Positions 1 through 7,321 of a stretch of 64,000 bases of DNA are shown one piece after another; position 1 is the stretch's first letter, and each line of letters begins with the position of its first letter. The position numbers were made by a program, and so were the translations under genes. This DNA is from JAWHTC01 sp032586155. Lineage in GTDB: Bacteria > Pseudomonadota > Alphaproteobacteria > Rhodobacterales > Rhodobacteraceae. The notes beneath the pieces were generated by a model. That model was not told the origin of the DNA. It searched no databases and saw only the letters and a list, made by a program, of their open reading frames with translations. Where the stretch lies: positions 62,001-126,000 of the forward strand of contig NZ_JAWHTC010000004.1 in assembly GCF_032586155.1 (NCBI RefSeq), given 5' to 3'.

Positions 1-561
1 GCGGAACAATTGAGCGGCCTCGGCCGGGGTCAGAACGCCGGTGGGCTCGTCAAGGATCAGGATCTGGGCTTCGCGGTAGAGCGCCTTGAGGATCTCGACC
101 CGCTGCTGCTGGCCGACACCGATTTCCTCGACCACGGCGTCAGGATCGACTTCCAGTCCGTATTCCTGTTCCAGCTCGATCAGCGTCTTGCGGGCCTTGG
201 CCAGAGAGGGTTTTAAGAACTTGCCGTCCTCTGCGCCCAGAATGATGTTTTCCAGTACGGTGAAATTCTGCACCAGTTTGAAATGCTGGAACACCATGCC
301 AATGCCGGCGGCAATCGCGGCCTGGCTGTCGGGGATAACCGTGTGGTTTCCGTTGATGAATATCTCACCCTTGTCGGCTTTGTAGAAGCCATAGAGTATT
401 GACATCAAAGTGGATTTCCCAGCGCCGTTTTCGCCGATAATGCCGTGGATCGTGCCCGGCATTACTCGGATGGAAATGTCCTTGTTGGCTTGAACTGGAC
501 CGAAGGCCTTGGAGATGCCTTTCAGCTCAATCGCCGGTTCCGTCACTTGTGCTCTGCTCAC
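1..561 (-). CDS. ABC transporter ATP-binding protein (BMP/nucleoside or sugar importer), partial
   Basis: N-terminal 187 codons of an ABC ATPase that runs off the left edge of the window. The Walker A motif GENGAGKST is near residue 40 and a Q-loop (MVFQHFKL) follows. The signature is degenerate (VGQQQRVEILKAL) and Walker B reads ILILDEPT, as in the sugar/nucleoside (RbsA/NupA) branch. The start is taken as GTG at 561, preceded by a GAGGCGGGG stretch. It lies just downstream of a BMP-type binding protein on the same strand, so it probably energises import of a nucleoside or related solute at the inner membrane. These ATPases usually carry two nucleotide-binding halves; only the first is visible. 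Confidence 0.9.
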   Translation of the reverse strand, partial: MSRAQVTEPAIELKGISKAFGPVQANKDISIRVMPGTIHGIIGENGAGKSTLMSILYGFYKADKGEIFINGNHTVIPDSQAAIAAGIGMVFQHFKLVQNFTVLENIILGAEDGKFLKPSLAKARKTLIELEQEYGLEVDPDAVVEEIGVGQQQRVEILKALYREAQILILDEPTGVLTPAEAAQLFR

Positions 562-587
562 GTTTGCCCCCGCCTCACGTGTTATGC

Positions 588-617
588 AAAAGGCCGCACC
601 AGATATCTGGCGCGGCC
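588..617 (-). terminator. intergenic hairpin with T tract between binding protein and ATPase genes
   Basis: Read on the minus strand, GGCCGCGCC and GGTGCGGCC flank an AGATATCT palindrome and are followed by TTTT. This is a strong stem with one G-T wobble. It sits between the binding-protein stop (635) and the ATPase start (561). It probably acts as a partial terminator or mRNA-stabilising hairpin that keeps binding-protein mRNA more abundant than the rest of the operon. Confidence 0.65.
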
Positions 618-634
618 CCGTTGTTTATTAGGTC

Positions 635-1636
635 TTAGAAATCATGCGCCGGGCAACTGTCATTGGCGTAGTAGCTGACCACTTCCAGATCGCCCGAAAT
701 GATCTTGGCGCGGGCTTCTTCAACCGCCGCCGCCATCTCGTCGCTGACCAGCGGGGCGTTGTTTTCGTCCATGGCATATCCGACACCATCCTCCGCGAGG
801 CCAAGGGTTTTCGAGCCCGTTTCAAGATCGGCCCCAGCCTTCATCGCCTCGTATACTGCCACGTCAACGCGCTTCAGCATTGAGGTCAGAACCTTGCCCG
901 GGTGCAGGTGGTTCTGGTTACTGTCCACACCGATCGACAGGATGTTTTCATCCGCGGCTGTTTGTAGCACACCCACACCGGTGCCACCGGCGGCGGCATA
1001 AATCACGTCAGCGCCCTGACCGATCTGGGCCTTGGTCAATTCCGAACCCTTTACCGGGTCGTTCCAGGCGGCAGGGGTGGTGCCGGTCATGTTAGCGATG
1101 ATGGCGATGTCGGGGTTTACCGCCTTGGCGCCCTGGGCGTAACCGCAGCCGAAATGACGGATCAGCGGAATGTCCATGCCGCCAATAAAGCCGATGGTGC
1201 CCGATTTCGACGCCATCGCCGCCATCATACCCACAAGGTAAGAGCCCTGATGTTCCTGGAAGCCGATCATCAACACGTTGTCGGGAATTTCGGGAATCCA
1301 GCCGTCGATATTGACGAATTTGGTGTCGGGATAGTCGCCCGCCACGGTTTCAACCGGGGTGGCAAAGGCAAAGCCGGTGGTAATCACTGGGTTGGCACCA
1401 GCTTCGGCGAAACGGCGCAGGGCCTGCTCGCGTTGGGCTTCGGACTGAAGCTCGATTTCAAAGAACTTGCCGCCGGTTTCATTGGCCCAGCGTTCGGCGC
1501 CGCGGAAGGCCGCCTCGTTGAAGGATTTGTCGAATTTGCCACCGAGATCGAAGATCAAGGCGGGGTCGGCCATTGCGGCACCGGCAGTTACGGCCAATGC
1601 GGTAGCCGTGCCCATGAGTTTTTTCATCAGGGTCAT
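635..1636 (-). CDS. BMP family ABC transporter substrate-binding protein
   Basis: A 333-residue periplasmic binding protein with a signal peptide (MTLMKKLMGT... cleavage after AMA, about residue 23). The mature start DPALIFDLGGKFDKSFNEAA is typical of the BMP/PnrA-like family, in which Asp and Phe residues of this strand contact the ligand. Family members bind nucleosides, purines or related small molecules and deliver them to an RbsC-type permease pair. The ATPase gene follows on the same strand after a hairpin. There is no lipobox, so the protein is expected to be soluble in the periplasm. The ligand cannot be told from sequence alone. Confidence 0.92.
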   Translation of the reverse strand: MTLMKKLMGTATALAVTAGAAMADPALIFDLGGKFDKSFNEAAFRGAERWANETGGKFFEIELQSEAQREQALRRFAEAGANPVITTGFAFATPVETVAGDYPDTKFVNIDGWIPEIPDNVLMIGFQEHQGSYLVGMMAAMASKSGTIGFIGGMDIPLIRHFGCGYAQGAKAVNPDIAIIANMTGTTPAAWNDPVKGSELTKAQIGQGADVIYAAAGGTGVGVLQTAADENILSIGVDSNQNHLHPGKVLTSMLKRVDVAVYEAMKAGADLETGSKTLGLAEDGVGYAMDENNAPLVSDEMAAAVEEARAKIISGDLEVVSYYANDSCPAHDF

Positions 1637-1766
1637 TGGTTTCTCCCTATTGGTTAAAGACGGGTGGCAGGCATAAGGCCCGGGTCACCCCACAAGCGAG
1701 CAGATCAGGTTTGATCACCTCCGATTTAGGACGGAGTCGCCATGCGGGGTCAACAGGAAACTGGGG

Positions 1767-2183
1767 TTAGGCCGGTAAGGGGCGTACCATGACAAGAGCA
1801 TCGGCCCGGGTGCCGTCGCGTAAGGTGTAATAGGCTGGGCGGGTTGCGATAATGGTGAACCCGGCGTGTTTGTAGAGGGCGACCGCGGTATCATTACGCT
1901 GGTCAACCTCGAGAAAGGCTTCCGTCGCGCCCATGTGCGTGGCCTGGTTCAGGAAATCGGTCAGCCGCGCCCGACCAAGACCCTTGCGTTGGTGGGCGGG
2001 ATCGGTGGCAAGCGTCAGAAGTTCGGCCTCACCGGCGACGGCGCGGCCAAGGGCAAAGCTGTGCGGGCCGATGCAGAGAAAGACATGCGGGCTGTCAAGA
2101 AGGCTGGTGAATTCCTCGGCCGTCCATGGGCGTTGGCGGGTGAAGGCCAGAGCGTGTAGGATGGCGAGGTCCTCAGGTGTCAT
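1767..2183 (-). CDS. rimI: ribosomal-protein-alanine N-acetyltransferase (GNAT family, RimI-like)
   Basis: A 138-residue GNAT acetyltransferase. The acetyl-CoA loop reads HQRKGLGRA (Q/RxxGxG/A) and is followed by EAFLEVDQRNDTAVALYKHAGF, the RimI-type C-terminal half. RimI acetylates the N-terminal Ala of ribosomal protein S18. The ATG at 2183 lies inside the end of tsaB (11-bp overlap), which supports this start over longer in-frame extensions that would cover much of tsaB. The tsaB-rimI pairing is a common bacterial arrangement and strengthens the call. Confidence 0.88.
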   Translation of the reverse strand: MTPEDLAILHALAFTRQRPWTAEEFTSLLDSPHVFLCIGPHSFALGRAVAGEAELLTLATDPAHQRKGLGRARLTDFLNQATHMGATEAFLEVDQRNDTAVALYKHAGFTIIATRPAYYTLRDGTRADALVMVRPLPA

Positions 2184-2757
2184 CGGACAAGATGACCGGC
2201 GGAGGGGTTTTCGATGGTGCCGCGTCAGCGGGACGGACATAGAGGGGGGCAGGTGGCGTTTGTCCTTCGCCGCGGGCGGCAATACGGGCTATATTAGCGG
2301 CCAGTGTTGCGGCGGGTGGGGGTGTAAGGAGCGGAAGCCCGTGGTCCTGTGCCGTCTCGGCGGGGGCCAGAGTCGGTTCACTGCCAGGAAGACGCAAGTA
2401 AACCTGATTGCGCGGGGCGGGGACGATTGGCAGGCAGGCACCGTCATGGTTCAGCACAGTTGCATCGAAGGTGGTGATGCCTCGTGCCGGGATATCCAGG
2501 GCAAGCGCCAGGCCACGGGCGGCCGAGACTGAAATGCGGATACCCGTAAAATTGCCGGGGCCGATACCGACACTGATTGCGGTGAGATCACGCCAGTTTC
2601 TGCCATGTGCCGCGAGCAGGTCTTCGAGCATCGGCATTAGGTGTTCCGCCTGTCCTCGGCCCATCTCTTGCGCAGTCTGTCCAAGGATCGCGTCCCCGTC
2701 CAGCAACGCGGCAGCACAGTGGGCGCCAGAGGTATCAAAGCCCAGAACCAGTGTCAT
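2173..2757 (-). CDS. tsaB: tRNA threonylcarbamoyladenosine biosynthesis protein TsaB
   Basis: A 194-residue ASKHA-fold protein starting MTLVLGFDTSGAHCAAALLDG, the TsaB signature. It also has GRGQAEHLMPMLEDLL and SVGIGPGNFTGIRI in the first 100 residues. TsaB scaffolds TsaD and TsaE in making the t6A modification of ANN-decoding tRNAs in the cytoplasm. The ATG at 2757 overlaps the stop of the GFA gene (ATGA), and the 3' end overlaps rimI by 11 bp. Translation of the three genes is therefore probably coupled. Confidence 0.93.
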   Translation of the reverse strand: MTLVLGFDTSGAHCAAALLDGDAILGQTAQEMGRGQAEHLMPMLEDLLAAHGRNWRDLTAISVGIGPGNFTGIRISVSAARGLALALDIPARGITTFDATVLNHDGACLPIVPAPRNQVYLRLPGSEPTLAPAETAQDHGLPLLTPPPAATLAANIARIAARGEGQTPPAPLYVRPADAAPSKTPPPVILSDDT

Positions 2758-3191
2758 ACCTGCCCCCGGCTCGCGGCATTGAGCGCATCTCGCCCCGTGG
2801 CATCGGCGCGGGGCAGGCCATCGTCGGTGTGCAGCCATGGCAGGGCGAAACCGGCGTGGCAATGCAGGGATGGCGGTAGGTCGGCTGCCTGATCCAGAAT
2901 CCCGAGCGGCACAAATGTTTGCCCAGGCAGGTACTCGAAAGTGGCAGCAACGGGTGAGCCGCAGGCAGCGCAAAACCAGCGCATCACGCCGCGTGTATGG
3001 GAGACCGGCTGAGGTTCGGGCATGAGATCAAGGGTACCTGATGCAAAACCCGCGAAAGCAGGAGCCGGGGCACCGGTCCAACGTTTGCAATCCTTGCAAT
3101 GGCAGTAAGTCACGATCTGGGGCGGGGTCGTCGCCGCGATGGACACGGACCCGCAATAGCACCGCCCCGTAACCGTGGCGTCAGACGGCAA
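2754..3191 (-). CDS. GFA family zinc protein (glutathione-dependent formaldehyde-activating fold)
   Basis: A 145-residue GFA/CENP-V-type protein. Zinc-ligand cysteines occur as GRCYCGSVSI near the start, CHCKDCKRWTG at about residues 30-41 and WFCAACGSP at about 72-80. The enzymatic role of most GFA proteins is unproven. The start is TTG at 3191, which overlaps the nfu stop by 11 bp; I see no ATG or GTG that keeps the first zinc cysteines. Its position between nfu and tsaB suggests co-transcription rather than a shared pathway. Confidence 0.82.
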   Translation of the reverse strand: MPSDATVTGRCYCGSVSIAATTPPQIVTYCHCKDCKRWTGAPAPAFAGFASGTLDLMPEPQPVSHTRGVMRWFCAACGSPVAATFEYLPGQTFVPLGILDQAADLPPSLHCHAGFALPWLHTDDGLPRADATGRDALNAASRGQV

Positions 3192-3744
3192 CCGGGCGGA
3201 CCTCGGTCACTTCGGGGATATAGTGGCGCAGGAGGTTCTCGATGCCCATTTTTAGGGTCAGGGTCGAGGACGGGCAGCCTGCGCAGGCACCCTGCATGTG
3301 CAGATAGACAACCCCGGCATCAAAGCCGTGGAAGGTGATGTCGCCACCATCCTGCGCTACGGCTGGGCGCACACGGGTATCAAGCAACACTTTGATCTGG
3401 TTAATGATTGCGCTGTCTTCGCCGGTATCTTCGCTGTGGCCGCCTGCGGCCTCGGCTCCGGCAGTGATAACCGGAGCGCCTGATTGGAAATGCTCCATGA
3501 TCGCGCCAAGGATGGCGGGTTTCGCGTGGTCCCAATCCATGTCGTCGGACTTGGTCACGGTGACGAAATCACCGCCAAGAAACACGCCGGTTACACCGGC
3601 CACGGCAAAGACGCGTGCCGCCAGCGGCGAGGTCTCTTCGCCCACGGCTTCGGGGAAATCGGCGGTGCCGGTTTCCATCACCCGCTGACCGGGCAGGAAT
3701 TTCAGCGTTGCCGGGTTCGGCGTGGATTCGGTTTGGATGAACAT
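3181..3744 (-). CDS. NifU/NFU1-type iron-sulfur cluster carrier protein
   Basis: A 187-residue protein with the Nfu N-terminal domain (MFIQTESTPNPATLKFLPGQ) followed by a NifU C-terminal domain with the cluster-binding motif GACAGCPSS (Cys154 and Cys157). The architecture is that of mitochondrial NFU1 and alphaproteobacterial NifU-like proteins, which carry 4Fe-4S clusters to apoproteins such as lipoyl synthase. It is the first gene of a four-gene overlapping set (nfu, gfa, tsaB, rimI). A promoter and an Irr-like box lie directly upstream, consistent with iron-dependent control. Confidence 0.92.
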   Translation of the reverse strand: MFIQTESTPNPATLKFLPGQRVMETGTADFPEAVGEETSPLAARVFAVAGVTGVFLGGDFVTVTKSDDMDWDHAKPAILGAIMEHFQSGAPVITAGAEAAGGHSEDTGEDSAIINQIKVLLDTRVRPAVAQDGGDITFHGFDAGVVYLHMQGACAGCPSSTLTLKMGIENLLRHYIPEVTEVRPVAV

Positions 3745-3771
3745 GGCTGCATTTCCTTATCGCTTTGGTCA

Positions 3772-3800
3772 GATATGCAAATGCACATCGCAAATGTCAA
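3772..3800 (-). promoter_or_regulatory. candidate sigma-70 promoter of the nfu operon
   Basis: On the minus strand TTGACA (3800-3795) is followed after 17 bp by CATATC (3777-3772). The -35 is perfect and the -10 weak. It ends 28 bp before the nfu start codon and abuts the Irr-like box. Confidence 0.45.
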
Positions 3801-3804
3801 TATT

Positions 3805-3821
3805 CTTGGAACGATTCTAAA
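3805..3821. promoter_or_regulatory. candidate Irr-binding (ICE) box
   Basis: Minus-strand TTTAGAATCGTTCCAAG resembles the alphaproteobacterial iron control element TTTAGAA-N3-TTCTAAA (first arm perfect, second 5 of 7). It lies 61-77 bp upstream of the nfu start, immediately upstream of the predicted -35. Irr is known to control Fe-S and haem genes under iron limitation. The match is by eye. Confidence 0.5.
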
Positions 3822-3824
3822 CCG

Positions 3825-4301
3825 TCAAACCTGTTCGTGGGCCGGTTTGGTGATCGCTTCGAGACGCTCTTTCGACATGTCTTCGGGCACTACTGTGATT
3901 GGCACTGGCAGGGAACCAGCCTGCCGCATCAATGCAGTCAGGATCGGACCCGGGCCGCCCTTGTCGGCCGAAGCACCGAGAACCAGCAGGCCGATTTCAC
4001 TACTTTCGCGGGTGCGTTTGAGAATTTCTTCGAGCATGTCGCCCTCGCGGATTACAAGCCGCGGATCGATGTCATGTTTCTCGCGCATCCATTTGGCAAA
4101 GACCTCGAAATGGGCGTGGATGCGTTCCTTGGCCTCTTCGCGCATCAACGTGCCAACGCCAAGCCAGTGGTTGAATTCCTCGGGCGGAATCACCCCGAGG
4201 ATCTCCACGTCAGCGCCGGTGTGTTGCGCCCGCATGGCGGCAAACCGCATGGCGTTGAGGCATTCGCGGCTGTCATCCAGCACGACCATGAATTTGCGCA
4301 T
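3825..4301 (-). CDS. universal stress protein family (UspA-type)
   Basis: A 158-residue single-domain Usp protein. It begins MRKFMVVLDDSRECLNAMRFAAMRA and ends with LVLGASADKGGPGPILTALMRQAGSLPVPITVVP. The nucleotide-binding loop of ATP-binding members (G-x2-G-x9-G-S/T) is only loosely kept as GASADKGGPGPI...GSLPVP, so nucleotide binding is uncertain. It is transcribed toward nfu, with only an 80-bp gap. Function is expected to be cytoplasmic stress-related; partners cannot be inferred. Confidence 0.85.
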   Translation of the reverse strand: MRKFMVVLDDSRECLNAMRFAAMRAQHTGADVEILGVIPPEEFNHWLGVGTLMREEAKERIHAHFEVFAKWMREKHDIDPRLVIREGDMLEEILKRTRESSEIGLLVLGASADKGGPGPILTALMRQAGSLPVPITVVPEDMSKERLEAITKPAHEQV

Positions 4302-4380
4302 TTCCTACGGCTCCTTCGAGTTTCGCGCGATCATGACGCAGTGCGAAATGGCTTACAACGGGTCAGAAGCGCGCGGGCGC

Positions 4381-5250
4381 TCAGCCGTTCGATGCGGCCC
4401 AGTCCCAGTACATTTCGCGTACCCGGCGGGTGACCGGTCCGACTTGGTATTGGGTGTCGTCGAAGGCAGTCACCGGTGTGACCTTGGCCATGTTGCCGGA
4501 CAGGAAAATCTCGTCCGCGGCGTGGAAATCCTCGAAGCTGAGCACAGTCTCGTGGACTTTGACTCCTTCGGAGGCGAAGTTCGAAATGTGGCGTGCGCGG
4601 GTGATGCCAGCCAGGAAGGTGCCATTGGCGATCGGGGTAAAGATCTCGCCATCCTTGACCATGAAGACATTGGCGGTGGCGGTTTCGGCCACGTTGCCGA
4701 CGGCGTCGGCCACCAGCGCGTTGCCAAAACCCTTGGCACGGGCCTCTTTGATCATACGGGCATTGTTGGGATAGAGGCAGCCGGCTTTGGCGTTGACCAC
4801 CGCATCTTCGAGTACCGGACGGCGGAACCGGGTTTGAGTGAGCGTGGTGGAGGCCGATGCATCAGCCATCGGCACGGCCTCGAGCGCGATAGCGAAACCG
4901 GTCTTGTCTGGGTCCGGGGCAATGGCGGACATCGACATGTCACCGTCAATCGCCCAATACATTGGGCGGATATAGACGGCTTGGGATTTATCAAACATCT
5001 CAAGGCCTTCGCGGATGATTTCGACCATCTTGTCAGTCGCGGTCGTCGGGGTCATCATCAGCGCCTCGGCCGAGCGGTTGACGCGGGCGCAATGGGCGTC
5101 GAGGTCCGGTGCCAGCCCGTCGAACCAGCGCGCGCCGTCAAACACCGTGGTGCCCAGCCAAGCGCCGTGATCGGCGGCGCGGATCACAACCGGGTTGCCG
5201 TCGTGCCAGGTGCCTTCGAAATAGGTTTTGATATTGCCGCTGATCGCCAT
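4381..5250 (-). CDS. ilvE: branched-chain amino acid aminotransferase (fold-type IV PLP enzyme)
   Basis: A 289-residue class IV aminotransferase. The PLP lysine is Lys155 in VVNAKAGCLYPNN, followed by MIKEARAKGFGNALVAD and the phosphate-binding ETATANVFMVKDGEI and GTFLAGITR segments, all in family order. Enzymes of this family interconvert Leu/Ile/Val and their 2-oxoacids, or act on D-amino acids or aminodeoxychorismate. The overall pattern fits the alphaproteobacterial BCAT-like group, but substrate is not certain. The ATG at 5250 has a GGGAG Shine-Dalgarno sequence. A hairpin and a CtrA-like box lie between it and trpS. Confidence 0.82.
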   Translation of the reverse strand: MAISGNIKTYFEGTWHDGNPVVIRAADHGAWLGTTVFDGARWFDGLAPDLDAHCARVNRSAEALMMTPTTATDKMVEIIREGLEMFDKSQAVYIRPMYWAIDGDMSMSAIAPDPDKTGFAIALEAVPMADASASTTLTQTRFRRPVLEDAVVNAKAGCLYPNNARMIKEARAKGFGNALVADAVGNVAETATANVFMVKDGEIFTPIANGTFLAGITRARHISNFASEGVKVHETVLSFEDFHAADEIFLSGNMAKVTPVTAFDDTQYQVGPVTRRVREMYWDWAASNG

Positions 5251-5307
5251 GTGAATTCTCCCGTGCTCCGGGCGGGAGGTTAGGGGGCGTTTCGGCGGGG
5301 GTAAAGG

Positions 5308-5334
5308 GTAAGGTGCGTGAAATCACGCACCCTA
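5308..5334. terminator. stable hairpin downstream of trpS
   Basis: GGTGCGTG (5312-5319) and CACGCACC (5324-5331) form a perfect 8-bp stem with an AAAT loop, extendable with one mismatch. There is no clear T tract. It may terminate trpS transcription or be a member of a short dispersed hairpin family. Confidence 0.45.
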
Positions 5335-5339
5335 CGAGG

Positions 5340-5355
5340 TTAACAATTGGTTAAC
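5340..5355. promoter_or_regulatory. CtrA-like box (TTAA-N7-TTAAC)
   Basis: TTAACAATTGGTTAAC matches the CtrA consensus TTAA-N7-TTAAC exactly. It overlaps the trpS stop codon and lies about 90 bp upstream of the aminotransferase start. CtrA regulates cell-cycle and motility genes in this bacterial group. Relevance here is untested. Confidence 0.35.
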
Positions 5356-6367
5356 GCACCATCCCCACGATTTCGTAGGTCTGTTCCAGGATCGGCGCAG
5401 CAATGGCGCGGGCGCGTTCGGAACCGCGGTGCAGGATGGCGTCAATCTCGCTTGTGTCCTGCATCAGCCGGGCCATTTCGCCCGAGATCGGGGCGAGTTT
5501 TTCCACGGCGAGCTCCGAAAGCATCGGCTTGAACTCGGAAAACTGCTTGCCGCCAACGTCGCGCAGCACGTCATCAACGCTTGTTTCCGACAATGCGGCA
5601 TAGATGTTAACAAGATTTCGAGCTTCAGGGCGCTCTTCCAAACCCTTGGCCTCGGACGGCAATGCTTCGGGGTCGGTCTTGGCTTTGCGGATCTTTTTGG
5701 CGATCGTGTCGGCATCGTCGGTCATGTTGATGCGACTGGCGGCCGAGGGATCGGATTTCGACATTTTCTTCGACCCGTCCCGCAGCGACATCACACGGGT
5801 GGCCGCGCCTTCGATCACCGGCTCGGTTACGGGGAAGAAATCAACCTTGTAGTCGTGGTTGAACTTCATCGCGATGTCGCGGGTCAGCTCAAGGTGTTGT
5901 TTCTGATCATCGCCGACCGGGACATGAGTGGCGTGATAGATCAGGATGTCAGCGGCCATCAGCGAGGGGTAGGCGAACAGGCCCAGCGAGGCGTTCTGCG
6001 CGTTCTTGCCCGCCTTGTCCTTCCATTGGGTCATGCGTTGCATCCAACCCATGCGGGCAACGCAATTGAAGATCCAGGCCAGTTGGGCATGTTCGGGTAC
6101 CTGAGACTGATTGAAAAGAATGGATTTTTCGGGATCGAGACCGGCAGCGATGAAGCCCGCGGCAAGTTCGCGCGTGGCATTGCGCAGATCGGTCGGGTCC
6201 TGCCAGACGGTGATGGCGTGCAAATCAACCATGCAGTAGATGGTTTCGATGCCCTGATCCTGCATCGTCACAAAGCGTTTGAGTGCGCCAAGATAGTTGC
6301 CAAGATGCAGGTCGCCCGAGGGCTGGATTCCGGAAAAGACACGCGGTTGGAAGGCGGTCTCGGACAT
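5351..6367 (-). CDS. trpS: tryptophan--tRNA ligase
   Basis: A 338-residue class I synthetase. The HIGH-type motif HLGN is at residues 21-24 in SGIQPSGDLHLGNYLG, and the KMSKS loop appears as KKMSKSDPSA. LFAYPSLMAADILIY, typical of TrpS, lies between them. The enzyme charges tRNA-Trp in the cytoplasm. The ATG at 6367 with GGAGAACATCCC upstream is preferred over a 124-residue in-frame extension that has no family similarity and covers the start of the divergent rhomboid gene. Confidence 0.96.
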   Translation of the reverse strand: MSETAFQPRVFSGIQPSGDLHLGNYLGALKRFVTMQDQGIETIYCMVDLHAITVWQDPTDLRNATRELAAGFIAAGLDPEKSILFNQSQVPEHAQLAWIFNCVARMGWMQRMTQWKDKAGKNAQNASLGLFAYPSLMAADILIYHATHVPVGDDQKQHLELTRDIAMKFNHDYKVDFFPVTEPVIEGAATRVMSLRDGSKKMSKSDPSAASRINMTDDADTIAKKIRKAKTDPEALPSEAKGLEERPEARNLVNIYAALSETSVDDVLRDVGGKQFSEFKPMLSELAVEKLAPISGEMARLMQDTSEIDAILHRGSERARAIAAPILEQTYEIVGMVR

Positions 6368-6466
6368 GGGATGTTCTCCGTCTGGATTTATGGGTGCGGC
6401 TGGCTTACCCATGGGGGCAAGCGCCGTCAAGCAAACGGGCAAGCAATGGGCGCAAGGAGACGAGTG

Positions 6467-7153
6467 ATGAGCAGCGACCCCAATATCAGCCCGGTCAACC
6501 CGGTCAGTCCGCCGGTTGTGCTGTTCTTCCTGGTGATGCTGGGGATAGAGTTTGCCTTTACCCTTGGAAACCAGGGGCTTGTCGGCGGACCTGCGGCGGT
6601 GGGATGGCGCGCGGGTGCGGTGCAGGACTATGCGTTCAATGGCGCGGTGTTCGAGCTGATGTGGCAGCACGGGCGATGGCCTGCGGAGCATGTCATGCGG
6701 TTCGTGACCTACCTGTTTGTACATTGGTCGTTCATCCACATGATCGTGGCCGGCGTCATGCTTCTGGCGCTAGGCAAGTTCGTGGGCGAGGTGTTTGCCT
6801 GGTGGGCGGTAGCGATTGTATTTCTTGGGTCGGGCATTGGCGGGGCACTGGTCTGGGCGGTTTTTGCTAATGATCCCGGATACTTGGTTGGAGCGTTCCC
6901 GGGGGTTTACGGGCTGATTGGGGCGTTTTCCTACGTGCTGTGGCTGAAGCTGGGGGAAAAGGGAGCACCGCGCGCAAGAGCGTTCACGCTGATCGGCTTT
7001 TTGATGTTTATCCAGTTGGTTTTCGGGATTCTTTTCGGCGCCAGAACCAATTGGGTGGCGGATCTGTCCGGGTTTGGCTGGGGGTTTCTTCTGTCCTTCG
7101 TGGTCAGCCCCGGTGGCTGGTTTAGGCTGCGGGACAGGCTGCGGCAGCGATAA
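6467..7153 (+). CDS. rhomboid-fold membrane protein lacking protease residues
   Basis: A 228-residue polytopic protein with the rhomboid layout. It has VHWSFIHMIVAGVMLLALGKFVGE at about residues 85-108 (normally H-x-N-x2-H..N..L..G..lE) and then VGAFPGVYGLIGA at 141-153, where active rhomboids have GASG. NWVADLSGFGWGFL follows at 195-208, where they have AHxxG. The catalytic Ser is Phe144, the catalytic His is Asp199 and the oxyanion Asn is replaced by Ala/Gly. It is therefore probably a pseudoprotease of the rhomboid superfamily acting in the inner membrane. The ATG at 6467 has AAGGAGA eight bases upstream; an in-frame ATG at 6446 is the alternative. It diverges from trpS. Confidence 0.8.
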   Translation: MSSDPNISPVNPVSPPVVLFFLVMLGIEFAFTLGNQGLVGGPAAVGWRAGAVQDYAFNGAVFELMWQHGRWPAEHVMRFVTYLFVHWSFIHMIVAGVMLLALGKFVGEVFAWWAVAIVFLGSGIGGALVWAVFANDPGYLVGAFPGVYGLIGAFSYVLWLKLGEKGAPRARAFTLIGFLMFIQLVFGILFGARTNWVADLSGFGWGFLLSFVVSPGGWFRLRDRLRQR

Positions 7154-7165
7154 ATCTGTACGGTG

Positions 7166-7236
7166 TTAACTTTTGAAATTAACCGAGAATTAAGGGGCTG
7201 GAATCCGTCTGGCACCTGTCGGGTATCCGTCGGGCG
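7166..7236. repeat. dispersed intergenic element, copy A
   Basis: The core 7195-7236 matches 60077-60118 at 38 of 42 positions. Each core holds two direct copies of a GGWATCYGTCKGG motif with starts 21-22 bp apart. Both copies are preceded by a TTTTGAAA and TTAAC-containing A/T-rich stretch. In this copy the preceding part also contains TTAA-N7-TTAA (7179-7193). It lies between the convergent rhomboid and murJ genes. No known family is recognised. Confidence 0.6.
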
Positions 7237-7321
7237 AATCCTGACGATTTTTCGAGACGGCCGTTCGTTACCCCACCGGGCGTTGCGTCGAAAATGACCG
7301 AAACCTTGCGTGACCGCGCGT

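Noticed and set aside
1690..1725. GATCA-N5-GATCA sequence upstream of the BMP gene as an FNR-type site
   Set aside because: The two units are direct, not inverted, repeats and do not match TTGAT-N4-ATCAA.
3484..5283. 599-codon open frame on the plus strand
   Set aside because: It lies antisense to nfu, usp and the aminotransferase, which have clear family motifs; the translated product has no recognisable domain and follows from high G+C.
7190..7240. The paired element as a coding sequence (minus-strand frame giving PTDTRQVPDGFQPLN)
   Set aside because: The frame is open in both copies, but most differences between copies change amino acids and there is no start or ribosome site, so selection on a peptide is not supported.
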